DNA of 64,000 nucleotides from Galdieria partita (GCA_025991245.1 BQMJ01000014.1:62001-126000), one strand, 5' to 3'. Positions 1-11,459 are shown, counted from the first letter of the stretch. Numbers and translations are program-made. The notes: a model not told the origin generated them from the letters alone.

Positions 1-488
1 AGGTTGGCTCGTACAAACGTCGACAAAGCTTGCAAAGTAAAGCTCTTTCTGATTGTTCTTCATATTGCGATGAGGCAGAAAGGTCACTGACAGGAGATAG
101 TGATTCAAATTCCTTTGAAAGTGAGACAGATACAGAAACTACCGATAAATCTTCATTACCTGACGATGCTTATATGTGTACTGGAATGGATGTATATACG
201 ACAAGAGAACCTTGTCTAATGTTGGTATACTTTATAATGGCTCTCTATCTTTCATTTACTATTATTTTGGATAGGTGTTGTATGGCACTTGTACATGCAA
301 GAGTAAAACGAGTAATATTTGCGATTCCAAACAAATATTTTGGTGGTTTAGGAGGAGGTCCGAGCGGTACTCAATTGCATAAAGTAGCAGCATTGAATCA
401 TCACTTTGATGTTCTCCATCTGGAAGGATTTGAAAAGATATGGAAACCAACTATTATAACGAATGATGCGAAGCGGTCTCTAAAATGA
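1..488 (+). CDS. ADAT3: tRNA adenosine deaminase subunit, ADAT3/Tad3 type (3' part)
   Basis: The gene enters from the left edge, so only the C-terminal half is here. It would be the non-catalytic partner of ADAT2 in the nuclear/cytosolic complex that converts A34 to inosine in tRNA. Visible are the second zinc motif PCLMC and the preceding TTREPC, which resembles ADAT3 (VTREPC) more than ADAT2 (VTCEPC). The ending LNHHFDV also matches ADAT3. A 54-nt intron (221-274, GTTGGT...ATAG) must be removed to give the PCLMC motif; although the reading frame stays open through it, the unspliced peptide would split the zinc site. The stop is TGA at 486-488. The N-terminal part seen is acidic and poorly conserved. 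Confidence 0.75.
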   Translation, partial: VGSYKRRQSLQSKALSDCSSYCDEAERSLTGDSDSNSFESETDTETTDKSSLPDDAYMCTGMDVYTTREPCLMLVYFIMALYLSFTIILDRCCMALVHARVKRVIFAIPNKYFGGLGGGPSGTQLHKVAALNHHFDVLHLEGFEKIWKPTIITNDAKRSLK

Positions 489-607
489 ATGATATATATA
501 TATATGCCACTTGAAAGCCAAATTAATTTTCTGAAGCTGAGATTGATTTTGTTGTTGAACTGGATAAATGATATTTCAAATACGATAACAACGAAATGGC
601 TCAACAA

Positions 608-2004
608 CTATATGTGGGATATGACTGATGACATTGGTTTGTATTCATGTCCTATATTAGGATATTGAAAATGCGGACCGAAATTACAAGTGATTTTGGC
701 ATTTCTATATAATGCAATTGCAGGATACCATTTTGCTATTTCAATTTCTATATAAATAGTCAAGACTTTGATTTTGGCATTCATAATAACAATAATACCT
801 TGAGAGCCTATCCTTCTCCCATTCTTGAAAAATTCCATACAGCCAACAACATGTGTTCCTTCGACTTGAGGTTGCTCTGGTTTCCATGTTTCTTGTTGAT
901 GCCAATTAGGCCTTCTTGGGGAACTAAAGTACAAAAGCCATGCAATCCACTTTCTTTCAAAATTTTCCCACATTTCACCCATATTGTTCTTAGCAGAAGG
1001 TAAATGTAAGAAGCATCCGATAGTATCACCTTCTCCAAAGGCTTCACCGAATGGAATCAAACGTTGTTCATGAAATAGTTCGCCTGTTTTGTCTCGAATG
1101 CTATAGCCGTACTTATCATATCCTATTGGAGCTTCCATGTCTGCTTGAATTGTACACCAGCCTATACGGACATTTCCATCTCCAGGAAGAATAGTAACTT
1201 CAAAATACCAGTCGCCTTCTAATACACCATGTGTGGCACGAATAGAACGATAACCCTGACTGCAACATTAAATTTTTGCAAAGAATAGCTTTCAACTTAC
1301 CTTTTCACCTCGAACGGTTACTCCATCCTGTTCCAAATGTAACAAAGGTGCTTTTGCAATAGTCGTACAGCTTAAAGTTGTTTGTTCTGTCAAAGGCTTC
1401 TTATATACAGGAGGCAAAAGATCTATCACCTCTTCATACGTATAGTCTTCTTGAATGGGTGCCTCCTCCAGAGTAATTCGACCTCTCTTCTTCAGAATAA
1501 CCAAGTCACTGGCTTCTTGCGTACGTTCAGGACCTTCCACGAGGCTTTCTGCTAATTCTAACTCTACAGGTATAGCTGTTCACTTGTGCTGTATCCAAAT
1601 TAAAATATAAATTGATTTCTACCTTGACTATATTGAGTGCTTGTAGCTTGAGCTTTAGTCACTGGGATCTCTGAAAAGTTTCTCAACATATACATTTCAG
1701 CACCAGACGAAGAAGTAATAACCTTTCTCACGACCACTTCTTCATTCAACGCTTCTATGAACTGCTGCTTCCACGAATTGATAAACTTTCTATCAAAACG
1801 GAACTTATCCCATAATACTAGAGCTGGAGAAAGCAACTGTTGTCTATTGAAACTATGTTGCTTGTTATCCCCTCCGTATACAGAAGACAACAGTTGGAAC
1901 GATCGTACAATAACCTCGTGCCAAGTATCTTTTAGTTCCTGCGGAAGCTGCAACATACAGTCAGTATCAGAAGCGTTGTTTCTTAGTGACTCCTCTGCAC
2001 ACAT
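608..2004 (-). CDS. ASH2: ASH2-like SPRY protein, COMPASS/MLL complex subunit
   Basis: Predicted subunit of the nuclear Set1/MLL histone H3K4 methyltransferase complex. Four exons fit: 2004-1623, 1575-1301, 1255-799 and 747-608, about 417 aa. The SPRY domain fills the C-terminal half. Its first strands (GYRSIRATHGV, then DWYFEV), the APIGYDKYGYS segment and the NAKITCNFGP strand near the end all match ASH2L/Bre2. The splice acceptor at 1255 is chosen because it restores GEK-GYR as in ASH2L; a nearer AG would break the frame. The 51-nt intron 748-798 is in frame and is inferred from its splice signals. The N-terminal 200 aa lacks an obvious PHD finger. The ATG lies 35 bp from the ATG of the divergent plus-strand gene. 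Confidence 0.82.
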
Positions 2005-2039
2005 TATTTCGAATTTGGATAGAGAAACTCAACGTACTC

Positions 2040-3191
2040 ATGCAGCAGTTGACATTTGTGCCATTGTGTTTAGCTCCAAGCTCTGTGAAACAAAGCAAGT
2101 CTAGTCTTTCACGTGGTATAAATACATGTGAAAGAAATAGAAGAGTGTTTCATATTCAATGTGAAACAAGAAACTCCACTTCTGGTCCCGACAACCGAAA
2201 AAGTTCAAACAAGAACTCCGATCGGGCCAAGTTGAACACACCGTCCAACAAACAACCAAACGGTGGAGCAACAGGAGGTATTGGAGGTGGCAGTGATGGT
2301 AAAGTTTCTTCTCACTCTTCTTTTGGAGGAGGAGATACCCCAAGCTTGGATTTCAGTGCCGCTTGTGCTCTAGCAAAAGAACTCAATCTAAACGTCCAGG
2401 AACTTCCACAACACTTGTGGTCTCTAAATACAGAGCAAGTTACAGCTTATCTTGCGGTTACTTCTGGGGGGATTGTTCGAATTCTTGCAAAGGCTTGGCC
2501 AGCTTGGCAACAAAAGGTGTTGGCTGATCCCAACTTTCCTTTCAAACTTCTTATGGAAGAAACTTTAGGCTTGGGCTTGGGCTTTTCGGGGATGATTGCT
2601 GCTAGAGGAAAGCAGATTTTGAAAGAACTTGATTTTGCTATATGTGACTTGGCAGTTGGAGCGGCAATGAATTTTATATTGGTTTGGCTATTGACTCCCT
2701 CTATTAGTATTCATCAACTGAAGAACAGTGGTTCATTACAGCAATATCTGTCCAACTTACCTGCTCACTGTTTTGCTGCATCATCTTCCAATATTGCAGT
2801 TTCCTTGAATCAGAGAATAGCTGCATTTCTATACAAAGGATTTCTTTTTGCATCATGTGGCTTTCTAGGAAGTATGGTCGGAACAACAGTCGCATACTTT
2901 CTTTTGTATATCCGCAGAAAGATGCTGAAAGACACTTCGAGTTCGAGGCAACTTCCTAATTTGTTTGTGAATAGTTTGGCATGGGCTGGATTCATGTTTC
3001 TCTCTTCTAATCCACGCTATCAGATATTAAGTGGAATAGAGCGTCTAATGTTTCATGTAATGCCTGTCTCTGTTGCAAGGATTTCAACAGGCGTTTTGAG
3101 AACCTTGAATAATATCGCAGGAGGTGCTTCATGGGTTATATATGCACGAGCAATTGGTTTACAGAAGCAAGCGAATGAACAACAAATATAA
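2040..3191 (+). CDS. RETICULATA-related (DUF3411) plastid membrane protein
   Basis: Single-exon protein of 383 aa. The N-terminal 90 aa is basic and Ser/Asn/Gly-rich with no conserved core, as expected of a plastid transit peptide. Residues from about 165 match the RETICULATA-RELATED family: FKLLMEE, then KELDFAICDLAVGAAMNFILVW, a second membrane block, and SSNPRYQILSGIE near the end. Plant members sit in the chloroplast envelope and affect leaf mesophyll development; their biochemical role is unknown. The open frame extends upstream to 1986, but only through a GTG, so ATG 2040 is taken as the start. That leaves 35 bp to the ATG of the divergent ASH2 gene. Confidence 0.75.
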   Translation: MQQLTFVPLCLAPSSVKQSKSSLSRGINTCERNRRVFHIQCETRNSTSGPDNRKSSNKNSDRAKLNTPSNKQPNGGATGGIGGGSDGKVSSHSSFGGGDTPSLDFSAACALAKELNLNVQELPQHLWSLNTEQVTAYLAVTSGGIVRILAKAWPAWQQKVLADPNFPFKLLMEETLGLGLGFSGMIAARGKQILKELDFAICDLAVGAAMNFILVWLLTPSISIHQLKNSGSLQQYLSNLPAHCFAASSSNIAVSLNQRIAAFLYKGFLFASCGFLGSMVGTTVAYFLLYIRRKMLKDTSSSRQLPNLFVNSLAWAGFMFLSSNPRYQILSGIERLMFHVMPVSVARISTGVLRTLNNIAGGASWVIYARAIGLQKQANEQQI

Positions 3192-3450
3192 AGAATGAAT
3201 GCACACATTGAATAAATTACGTTATTTTACGTATTTCTACAGACAAACTTTTATAATGACCAAATACTCGTTGTTTGGGATAACAAGGCTCGTACAGGGA
3301 CTGGAGACAACGGGACAAAAACGCTATGCTTTTCTAAAACAATTTGTCCAATGGAAAGACAGTAAGAATTGGGGACTCTTAATCGAGTGGAAAATCCAAC
3401 TTTTGATTCCAAGCTTTGGTGTGTAGCAAATTCACACAGGGAGTAGTGAA

Positions 3451-5412
3451 ATGACAGAACCAGTGACGGATATTGCTCCAGATATAGTCTATAGAATATC
3501 TCAAGAAGCTGATGACGTTGAGAGGGCTGAAATATCAAGTCAAGACAAAAATATTGATTCAGTGGCTAAAGGAGGGAACTCGAAGAAAAGCTCTCAAATG
3601 AGTTCCATCAAGTTTAACGCACTAGGAACAGCCTTGGGTTTCCTTGTAAATGGCTATATGTACCAGGTTGGCTCTTTACTATTGACGTTGTATGAAGATG
3701 TTTATCCAACAGTCTACAATAGCTCAACTTTACAGTCTGCTCTGAGCACGGCAGTGCTTTATGGAGTATTATTTGGTTTGATTGCTTTTGGATTTATCGC
3801 AGACATCGTTGGTAGGAAGGCTGGTCTTATTATGTGCTCTAGTCTTGTTATTCTTGGTTCCATATTATCGGTAGCTGCTAATGGGACTTCAACTGATGGA
3901 ATGATGTGGATGATTGTGGTTTCAAGAGCGGTTGTTGGTTTAGGAATGGGAGGAGAGTATACTTGTAATGTTCCAAATGTTATGGAAGACAGCGAGGATG
4001 TCAGTGTCAATAATCGAGGCCGAAGGGTCTCATTGCTAGTCATGTTTATGGAAGTTGTGGGAAATAACACTCCGACACTGATTCAGTTGATATTGATTGC
4101 AGCAGCTTGTCGAAATGTGACTCTAGATTCGAGGAGTTCTACAGGTGTCAGTTTACCTGGATGTCATCCACAGGTTGTATGGAGACTCTCCTATGGCTTG
4201 GGATTGATACCTTGCGTTATTGTTTTGTTGTTTAGAGTGAGGATGAGTGATTCTGCTATGTATCAAACCGATGCGAGATTACGTAAAAAGCTTTACGATG
4301 GGCTGGATTTGTTTGTTATTCTTAGACACTTCAGCTCTCGCGGTGTTGGAACCATCGTAATGTGGTTAATAGTAGACTGGATAAACTATAGTCAAGGCAA
4401 CTTTTCTGGTGTTATATTGGAGAAGGTGACTGGAGTTTCTCTCTTTAAGACAGCTTGGATTGGATTGGTTCAAGGAGTTATATTTCAGTCAGGTCCTTTT
4501 ATTGCATCCTTAGTGGTTGATAAACTTGGAAGAAGGAATACCGAAATATTTGGTTGGATGTGGTTGGCGTCTACTCAACTTATCAATGCAGGTATATATA
4601 TTATATTATCACACCATCCTGTAGGCTTCATTGTTTGGCAAACCTTTGTGTTCATTTTCCAATATTTTGTATTCATTCCAGTTTATCTTATTCCTGCTGA
4701 AGTGTACCCAACAAGAATTCGAGCAACTATGTATGGATGGTCTTCAGGTCTTGGAAAGGTGGGCGGTATTTTGGGAACTACTTTGTTTCCTTATATGTGG
4801 AAAGGATTTGGTCATGGAGTAGAAAGTTTGGACGCTCTGAGAGACATTCAATGGTTTTATGCAGGATTGGAATATCTCGGTCTTATTTTGGCCATATTGT
4901 TTGTACCAGAATATTCGAAAACTAGTCTGAGAGGAGAAGATCGGCGTTATAACGAGTTGAGGCGACGATACGCAGCAAGATTTGCCAAGTCTCTTGGAGT
5001 GATAAATGTCACGGAAGCAGAGTTGAAGAATGCTTCCAATAGTTCCCTCAATCTATACACTTTATTGAAATGCAAATTACAGGGTTCACAAGAAACTTAT
5101 TTGCGTGCGAAGCAAGAATATGCGAAAATGCTTCTCTCCCGTTGTTATTTTCAAAACAGTGAGGAGATTGAAAACTATGCAGACTTGCCAATTTACTATG
5201 ATGATAGAACTTTGATTACCAAGTGGATTCGACAGTGGAGAATGGGTCGTGCAAGAGCTGCCAAGTACATTGAAAATGCAGAAAAATTAGGATTGGAAGA
5301 GGATAATTCATCGAAAGAAGAGTCAAACAAGAATAGCAGCGCTAAAAACGATGAAATTAATGTGGATACTGCAGGAGCAGTTTTTGATAGTGGAACAGAG
5401 AAGGCCAATTAG
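3451..5412 (+). CDS. Major facilitator superfamily transporter (sugar/organophosphate-type)
   Basis: Intronless gene for a 653-aa membrane protein with about 12 hydrophobic helices. The cytoplasmic loop between helices 2 and 3 has FGFIADIVGRKAG, the MFS signature. Helix 4 has RAVVGLGMGGEY, and the second half carries PAEVYPTRIRATMYG, typical of the sugar/phosphate porter families (Git1- and Pho84-like). The N-terminal 55 aa and the C-terminal 150 aa are hydrophilic; the tail is charged and Asn/Ser-rich. Galdieria is known for many sugar and polyol porters, so a carbohydrate or phosphate ester is plausible, but the substrate cannot be read from sequence. The 258 bases upstream hold only short non-ATG frames. 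Confidence 0.8.
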   Translation: MTEPVTDIAPDIVYRISQEADDVERAEISSQDKNIDSVAKGGNSKKSSQMSSIKFNALGTALGFLVNGYMYQVGSLLLTLYEDVYPTVYNSSTLQSALSTAVLYGVLFGLIAFGFIADIVGRKAGLIMCSSLVILGSILSVAANGTSTDGMMWMIVVSRAVVGLGMGGEYTCNVPNVMEDSEDVSVNNRGRRVSLLVMFMEVVGNNTPTLIQLILIAAACRNVTLDSRSSTGVSLPGCHPQVVWRLSYGLGLIPCVIVLLFRVRMSDSAMYQTDARLRKKLYDGLDLFVILRHFSSRGVGTIVMWLIVDWINYSQGNFSGVILEKVTGVSLFKTAWIGLVQGVIFQSGPFIASLVVDKLGRRNTEIFGWMWLASTQLINAGIYIILSHHPVGFIVWQTFVFIFQYFVFIPVYLIPAEVYPTRIRATMYGWSSGLGKVGGILGTTLFPYMWKGFGHGVESLDALRDIQWFYAGLEYLGLILAILFVPEYSKTSLRGEDRRYNELRRRYAARFAKSLGVINVTEAELKNASNSSLNLYTLLKCKLQGSQETYLRAKQEYAKMLLSRCYFQNSEEIENYADLPIYYDDRTLITKWIRQWRMGRARAAKYIENAEKLGLEEDNSSKEESNKNSSAKNDEINVDTAGAVFDSGTEKAN

Positions 5413-5615
5413 CTTCTATAGTCACTATTGTCTTCATATTGTGATCAAAATACTTTGTTTGTCGTGAATAAAGTTGCGTTGATTTTCCATGTTTGTTTGG
5501 TGAAACTTGGTTTATATCGGAACTTTTAGCTCTTTAAAGTTCCCATCCAAGTTTTATCAGTTGTTGGAGAACATTATCGTTCCTGGCAATTTGGGCCCCA
5601 TTTTGCCAAGAAGCA

Positions 5616-6459
5616 ATGACTGAAGCTTTTTCCGCGTCTCTTGGAAGACTTGCTATTGTACATATCTTGAGAGCGCAAGCAGAAGAAGAACTAAAGTTTC
5701 GACAAAAAACAAAGAAGACAGAAGATGCAACGGGGGAAAACTCAAAAGTTGAACCAGTGACGCTTTTAGTTCAAAATTCTGTGCTTGACATTCTCGAAGA
5801 AGCAACAGCCACATTTATATTTGAGGTGACTTTGTTTGCGTTATATTTGAGAATACTTAATCCTTTGGTCTATAGTTTGGAAAATGTGCTAAGCACTATT
5901 CTTTGGTGTCGAGTTACTCGCGTTGTTCTGTTTTAGATGTTGTGGATGCCTTGCGGGAATTTTCCGTCTTATTTTATGTGACACCGCGCGATCTTGTATT
6001 GTACATGAGTCTAGAAGAAATTATTATACCGCAATTACCCACTAGTTTTGTGAAAACAAGTAGACGAACTACGTTGTCTAACGCCAAGTCATTCTTGCAG
6101 GAAAGGGAAGAGGAGAATACTAGGCACCTCGGTTGTTACGAATGCTGGATGCCCCCTGTACCACTCCCTTCAACTCTTGCCCTAAAGCAAGGAAAAGTTG
6201 TAAGGAAACAATTTTATTCTTTTAGCTTAATGATTAGCTAGAATAACAGGTCGAGGAAGAAGAACGAAGAGGATTGAAACGCAAGGGCACTGGTCAGTTA
6301 TATGCCGGAATACATTATGGACTTTTAGCACAGGCAAAGGGAGCATCCTTACAGTAAGAAGTTATTAGTTTTTAGTTGATGTATTGTTTATTGTTTGTGA
6401 ATATACACAGGGAGAATCCGTTCCTAAGACCGCCACACAAAGCCAAAGACCAGAACTGA
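5616..6459 (+). CDS. TAF8: TFIID subunit TAF8-like histone-fold protein
   Basis: Four exons fit: 5616-5825, 5876 to about 6196/6199, 6250-6353 and 6411-6459, about 197 aa. The first exon holds helices alpha1 and alpha2 of a bromo-associated histone fold. Across the first intron the frame continues as FGKCAKHYSLVSS and VLDVVDALREF, which parallels the TAF8 pattern (GKRAK..AEL, then D..DVV.AL). A proline-rich stretch with MPPVPLP follows, as in TAF8, where it leads to the TAF10 partner region. The last residues are ENPFLRPPHKAK. Introns are 50, about 50 and 57 nt. The second donor could be GTTGTAAG or GTAAGG, a 3-nt ambiguity that keeps the frame. TAF8 is nuclear and pairs with TAF10 in TFIID. 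Confidence 0.68.
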
Positions 6460-6484
6460 GCATTTGATTTATTTTTGAATTTGA

Positions 6485-6496
6485 TTTTGGCGCAAA
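6485..6496. promoter_or_regulatory. E2F-like site upstream of the LisH gene
   Basis: TTTTGGCGCAAA lies 22-33 bases before the start codon of the LisH gene. TTTGGCGC fits the E2F/DP consensus TTTSSCGC, and the site is nearly palindromic. Distance and match are seen; function is inferred. A single 12-bp match could arise by chance. Confidence 0.3.
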
Positions 6497-6517
6497 GATC
6501 CTCTAAAATTCATTTAT

Positions 6518-7578
6518 ATGGAACACTGTGACTGTTATAAGAAAGAACTTGTCGAGCTATTTATTAAGTTTTTGAAAAGAGAGGGTCTTACTTGTACATT
6601 ATCTGTTTTTAAAACAGAAATAATGTCATTACAGGGTGCCCATTCGTTCGCTTCGAATTACTCGCAGTATAACGAATTATCCAGGGAAAGGGCCCAAACA
6701 GAAGATAATAAGTTGAAAAGACCCAGATCTCCGACCTCTCAAGAAAATATTCAACCCAATACTGTGTCGAACTGGGAAGTGAATGAAATATCTAGTCCTG
6801 GAAGTCGTAATGTTTCTGATTCCCGTATGACGGAGGCCGTTAAGAAGCAAAGGATTGAAACTTTGCCAAAGAGTGAAGGTAAGTCATAGTTGAAATTGTG
6901 AAAAATCGAAACGACCCAATAACAAAAACCATTTGCGATTAGGACCCGCAGGACAAACAGATAGAAATTTAAGTAATGTTGCTACTGTCGCACAAGGTGT
7001 CACCAAGACATCTGCCTTCAAATCTTGCTCTGACTTAAATCATGGCTCGAAACAATATAACTTGCTTCCTGACCGAAGTCAAAGCTCTCGTGTCGTTGCC
7101 TTTAATTTATCACAAAGGAGTCGAGACACGAACAATTCTGAAAAAGATCATAAGAAGAAAATGATACTGGAACCTAAATCTAGGCACAATGGGAGTTTTG
7201 AAGAGTCTATTCGTAATGTTACAGAAAGCCTGCGATACGACCCTTCCTTTCAAGAAAATCTGCGGAATATTTTACGAAGTGACAATTTAAGTATGGGATT
7301 GCTTCCATTATCACAGAATAATTCGGAGTCTTTGCAAGAAGTTTCTGATGTCCTAGTTCAGGAGAACAAAACCAATGCAGTTGACAAGTTGCGGAAACTA
7401 GGTAAGTAAGATTGAAATTCTTGTTTTCTTTATAAGTGTATTTTATGTAGGAGATTTTAAGGATAATGAAGTTGCAGGGACGATGGACAGTGTCGTAGAT
7501 TCTTCTATTGGGGGTGTTTTGGAGACAATAGACTTGGATGCATTTCTCGGCTCTATACATGCTGCGTCTAATCACTAA
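6518..7578 (+). CDS. LisH-domain protein of unknown function
   Basis: Three exons (6518-6878, 6943-7401, 7451-7578) give 315 aa, with introns of 64 and 49 nt. Residues 8-35 (KKELVELFIKFLKREGL, then TLSVFKTE) look like a LisH dimerisation motif at the very N-terminus. The rest is Ser/Asn/Lys-rich and probably disordered, with a short conserved-looking ending DLDAFLGSIH. LisH proteins act in dynein regulation, centrosome or cilium biology, ubiquitin ligases and transcriptional repression; red algae lack centrioles. No further domain is visible, so no function is assigned. The E2F-like site just upstream would fit cell-cycle expression, but that is speculative. Confidence 0.55.
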
Positions 7579-8195
7579 TGTATCCTTATGCAATTATTCA
7601 TATGGTCAGTTAAGAATGTATGTATATATAGCTTTTATTAAGGTGTACCATGCTAGTATAAAGATAAGACCATTCTTGTTATCGAGAAGTGTTTATTTAG
7701 TTTTCTATTTCATGGAATATTGATTGGGTGCAAGTACTTTGAAGACTTGTTCTTTTCATGAAGATAGTGGTTCAGTCTTGTTGCGTTGTTCAGTGCAAGT
7801 GGACAGTTTTCGAGTATCTTTGAAAGTTGTTAGCTAGTTATGGGGATACCGTTTTGGAAAGTTCCATTAATACATTTACCTTGTAGAAGGAATGAAGCCC
7901 CGATCATTATTTATGTTTTAACAACTATTAATATAGAGATTATTGTTATATTTGCCCTCGATTTACCCGCCGAAATGAGGGCCAAGTCAGTGAGCAGCAA
8001 ATTGATTTAGCCCCGTTTCGGGTTTTCGGCTGGTTCCGCCTCTCACCTCCAGTTTCTATTATTTTGCCCTCTTTCGTTATTTGAAAGACTCGAATTTTTT
8101 TCCCAAGTTTTGTTCCATTATGTAAGTTTGGAAAAGCTTTTAAAAAGGGAAAAGGTAGAAATTAACTTTGTCTTGTTTTATCCGTAACTAGAAAC
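7579..8195. other. Intergenic region between the LisH and SWI3 genes
   Basis: This 617-base stretch separates two plus-strand genes. No ATG-started frame with recognisable content was found. The left half is AT-rich and should be the 3' UTR of the LisH gene. The right half is unusually GC-rich for this DNA and holds TTTACCCGCCGAAA at 7962-7975, which resembles an E2F site. It also holds a small nested inverted repeat around 8011-8033 (AGCC/GGCT outside, CCG/CGG inside). It is the likely promoter of SWI3. Confidence 0.45.
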
Positions 8196-11100
8196 ATGAG
8201 TTCTTCGAGGTCTTCTCCTATTAAAGTAGAAGACTTTGAAACTCCTGAAGTCATTCAGACTTTTGAAGCTATGGCCTCTTGGATGAAGAGCCAATCACGA
8301 GACGCGTTAGGTTTTGACGCCAGCGACATTACTGCTTCAACCCTTGCCCGTGTAACTGGAGAACTAAGTGTCTTCCTTGAAATTAACTTGGGAAAAAACT
8401 CGCAAACCGAGAATAGAATCATCACCAAGTTCCCGCAACAATTTTTTAGAGACACACGTCCTGAAGGTGCTCTATGTAGAATCCTCTGCTTGTGTTTTCA
8501 TTTCATAGAACAACAGGCATGGAGGCGTTTAGATGCTCTCAATCCGGACAGAAAAGAGGCAATTATGAATCTACTGCTGGATGTAGACAAAAGTCTTCGA
8601 ACTTCTGGACTTTATCCTCCGAAGAAAGTATTTTTTTCCAGAAGTGTGGCTCCAAGTCTTGTACCAAAACTTAAATCTATTGTTCAACGACACGGAGGCA
8701 TAGTTGTTTCTTCAGCAACCAGTGCTACGCATATAATTGAACCAGACATTGATATCCCAACGGACTCAGAAGTAAGTTTGTCTTTTGCAAACAAAGTCTC
8801 TTTTTACAGAGTGATATTTGTTCTAGGACCCTTCATCGGAAGAATACTGTAGAGTATTAAAAAGACAAGGGGATAAAGTGTTTGTTCACTGGTGGTACTA
8901 TCCAGATAGCTATGACTCTTGGATACCTTCTAGTGAAGTTGATGGCTCTGAAGCAGAGGAACAACCTCCACCCAAGGGTCCTTGGCATGTTCAAACAAGG
9001 TTTATTATTGACTTGGAAAAGTTCAATGAGTGGCCAAATGAGTTGGACTATGAAGTGCCAGATGATATGATTACTAAAACTATTGCAGATCGAAAGTCTC
9101 ATCATGTGGACAGTGAATATGGTTTGCAAGAGATTCCAGTTCAATCAAATCACAATGTTCACGACGATAACCTTCAAGAAAGTAAAAGGAAGAGGAAACT
9201 AAATGAGGCTATGTTAAATGTCAAGGAAGAGCCACAGTACTCGGAAAAGTCTGATCAATCATTAGAAGAGGACTCCAAGGTTACAGATAGAAGAGAAGAT
9301 GAAAATGTAAGCAAGAACAGGAAAGTAACACACAATGTAGATATAGACAACACAACTCAACAGCAGCCTTACGAAGGAAGCTCTGAGTCCAAGTTGAATT
9401 TAGATCAAGCAATGGTAAGTAGGAACGCTCATTCGCGCTATTCGTGTATTCATATTGTATTTGTATTGAATAGGAACACAACGATGAAAATAATGATTCC
9501 AATAGTAGTGGAATTGAACTTTTAAAACAAAAAGTGGAAAATGTTACCCAAATGATAGAGAAGGAAACGGAACAAAAGAATTCAAGCTCTGTTGAACACG
9601 AAGAAGAAGGAGCATCTACCACTCTTAATATTGGCCTATCAAATATTGAAACGAGTCATAATGATTGGGCAAGTTTTGAAAATACTGGTGAGCTCACAGC
9701 TACTCTCCCAGAGGAACCCGTTTTTATACCATCATACTCGAGATGGTTTAGAATGGATGCCATACATAATATAGAGAAGCGAGCACTGTCAGAATTTTTT
9801 ACAGGTCAATATCCCTCAAAGACACCAGAGGTTTATATGCAGTATAGGAATTTTATTATTCAGTCTTGGAGAGCAGATCCTAAGCACTATTTGACAGTAA
9901 CTGCATTAAGGAGACATTTGGCAGGCGATGCTTGTGCTATTATGAGAATCCATGCATTCCTTGAACACTGGGGCCTTATTAATTATAATATAGATGCAAG
10001 TAATCGACCATCTTCAACATCTTTTGGATCACCTCCAGTGATTCCATTGGCGTCACATGGTTCTATGTCAAGTGGGATTCCTCGTTTATTATTTTTCGAT
10101 GATGGTTCCCATCCGGACATGCTGGATAGAAGTGTAGATTATAGATTACCAGAAGCACAATTGACACGTCGTGAACTCTATGCAACAGCTGCTGCAGTAA
10201 CATATTATTGCGATATTTGTGGAAAGGATTGTTCAAGACTTCGTTATCATTGTGTTAGTCAAGCCGATATGGATATTTGTCCCTCATGTTTTTCACAAGG
10301 AAAATTCCCTTCTGAATTTACTAGTGATCAATTCGTTCCGATGAAAGCAGTATCGGAAGCAAGTGTTGGTGAAGAAAGTTGGTCAGAGAATGAAACTTTG
10401 CTTTTATTGGAAGGATTGGAAAAATATGGAGAGAATTGGGACGCTGTAGCTGAACATGTGGGTACAAAGAGCAAAGAAGCATGTGTTTTGCAGTTTATTC
10501 GTCTCCCTATTGAAGATTCATTTTTAGAAGAACAGTTAGGAAAGGAGTTTTCTTCCATTTCAGGAGGACAGGATAAGAAGGAAGACGATGGAATGCTGAA
10601 TTCCTTTGTAAGTGAGCCATTTCCATTTGCAGATACGGCCAATCCAATCATGGCACAAGTTGCATTCCTTGCTTCTATGGTTTCTCCACAAGTAGCAGCT
10701 GCTGCGGCTAAAGCAGCTTTGGATGCTCTTTCCAAAACTAGTTGTGACTCACAGAATGAGAATGCATCCAAAATCAGTCAAGTACATACAATGCAATCCA
10801 CTTTGGAGTCAGAAGTTGGTAGACGAGCTACAGAAGCCATGTCTGAGCATCTTGGGAATAGATTGAACGACCAAGGCAATCCAGATAATAAGGGTAATTT
10901 GGAAAGTGATTTGAAAAGGGATGAAAGAGAAAATAAGATGGACAGTGTATCTATACAAGCAGCAGCAGCAGTAGCTTTATCAGCTGCTGGTGCGCGAGGC
11001 AAAATCCTTGCCGAAGAAGAATCGAGAGAAATAGAGCGACTATTTGCAGTTGCATTGGAGTCGAAATTGAAGATGCTTCATATGAAAATGGACTATTTTG

Positions 11101-11459
11101 AACAAATGGAAATGATCATTCGTCGTGAGAGAGAAAAGCTTGAAAGATATCGACTGCAAGTTGTTGCAGATCGACTATCTTTTGCGTATTCCCGAGTATC
11201 TGACAAGCTATCCGATTCTAATACTATATTCAAAGTTGCAGATGGACAAGTTACCCAAGAGACATTAGATAATAAGGAAGAGTCAACTTTATCCATAGAT
11301 GCGCCTACAGAAGTTATACCTTCACAGTCTTTCAAGAAAGGACCACAGCCAATGTCAGATCAGACACAGTTTTACTCTAATGAAGATGTCTCGATGATGC
11401 AATATATGGAACAACCCAACTCTACAAGTTCTTATCTTATGGAAGACAACCTGTTGTAA
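8196..11459 (+). CDS. SWI3: SWI3/SMARCC-type SWI/SNF chromatin remodelling subunit
   Basis: Three exons (8196-8771, 8827-9414, 9474-11459) encode about 1049 aa; introns are 55 and 59 nt. Domains in order: an N-terminal SMARCC-like region with a BRCT-like segment and KVFVHWWYYPDSYDSW (about 140-240); a charged linker; SWIRM (about 471-560, FIPSYSRWF, then LRRHLAGDACAIMRIHAFLE); a ZZ-type zinc finger (about 630-675, CDICGKDC); SANT (about 690-740, WSENETLLLLEGLEKYG); and an Ala-rich C-terminal part with a coiled coil at about 900-960. This is the full SMARCC architecture. The protein would be a nuclear scaffold subunit of SWI/SNF. The C-terminal Glu/Lys-rich helix probably mediates dimerisation. 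Confidence 0.92.

Noticed and set aside
1256-1260. Earlier acceptor for the second ASH2 intron (intron 1260-1300)
   Set aside because: It shifts the frame. The acceptor four bases further restores GEK-GYR, as in ASH2L.
3199-3426. Open frame before the MFS gene
   Set aside because: No ATG at its start, no family features, and it sits where the promoter and 5' UTR should be.
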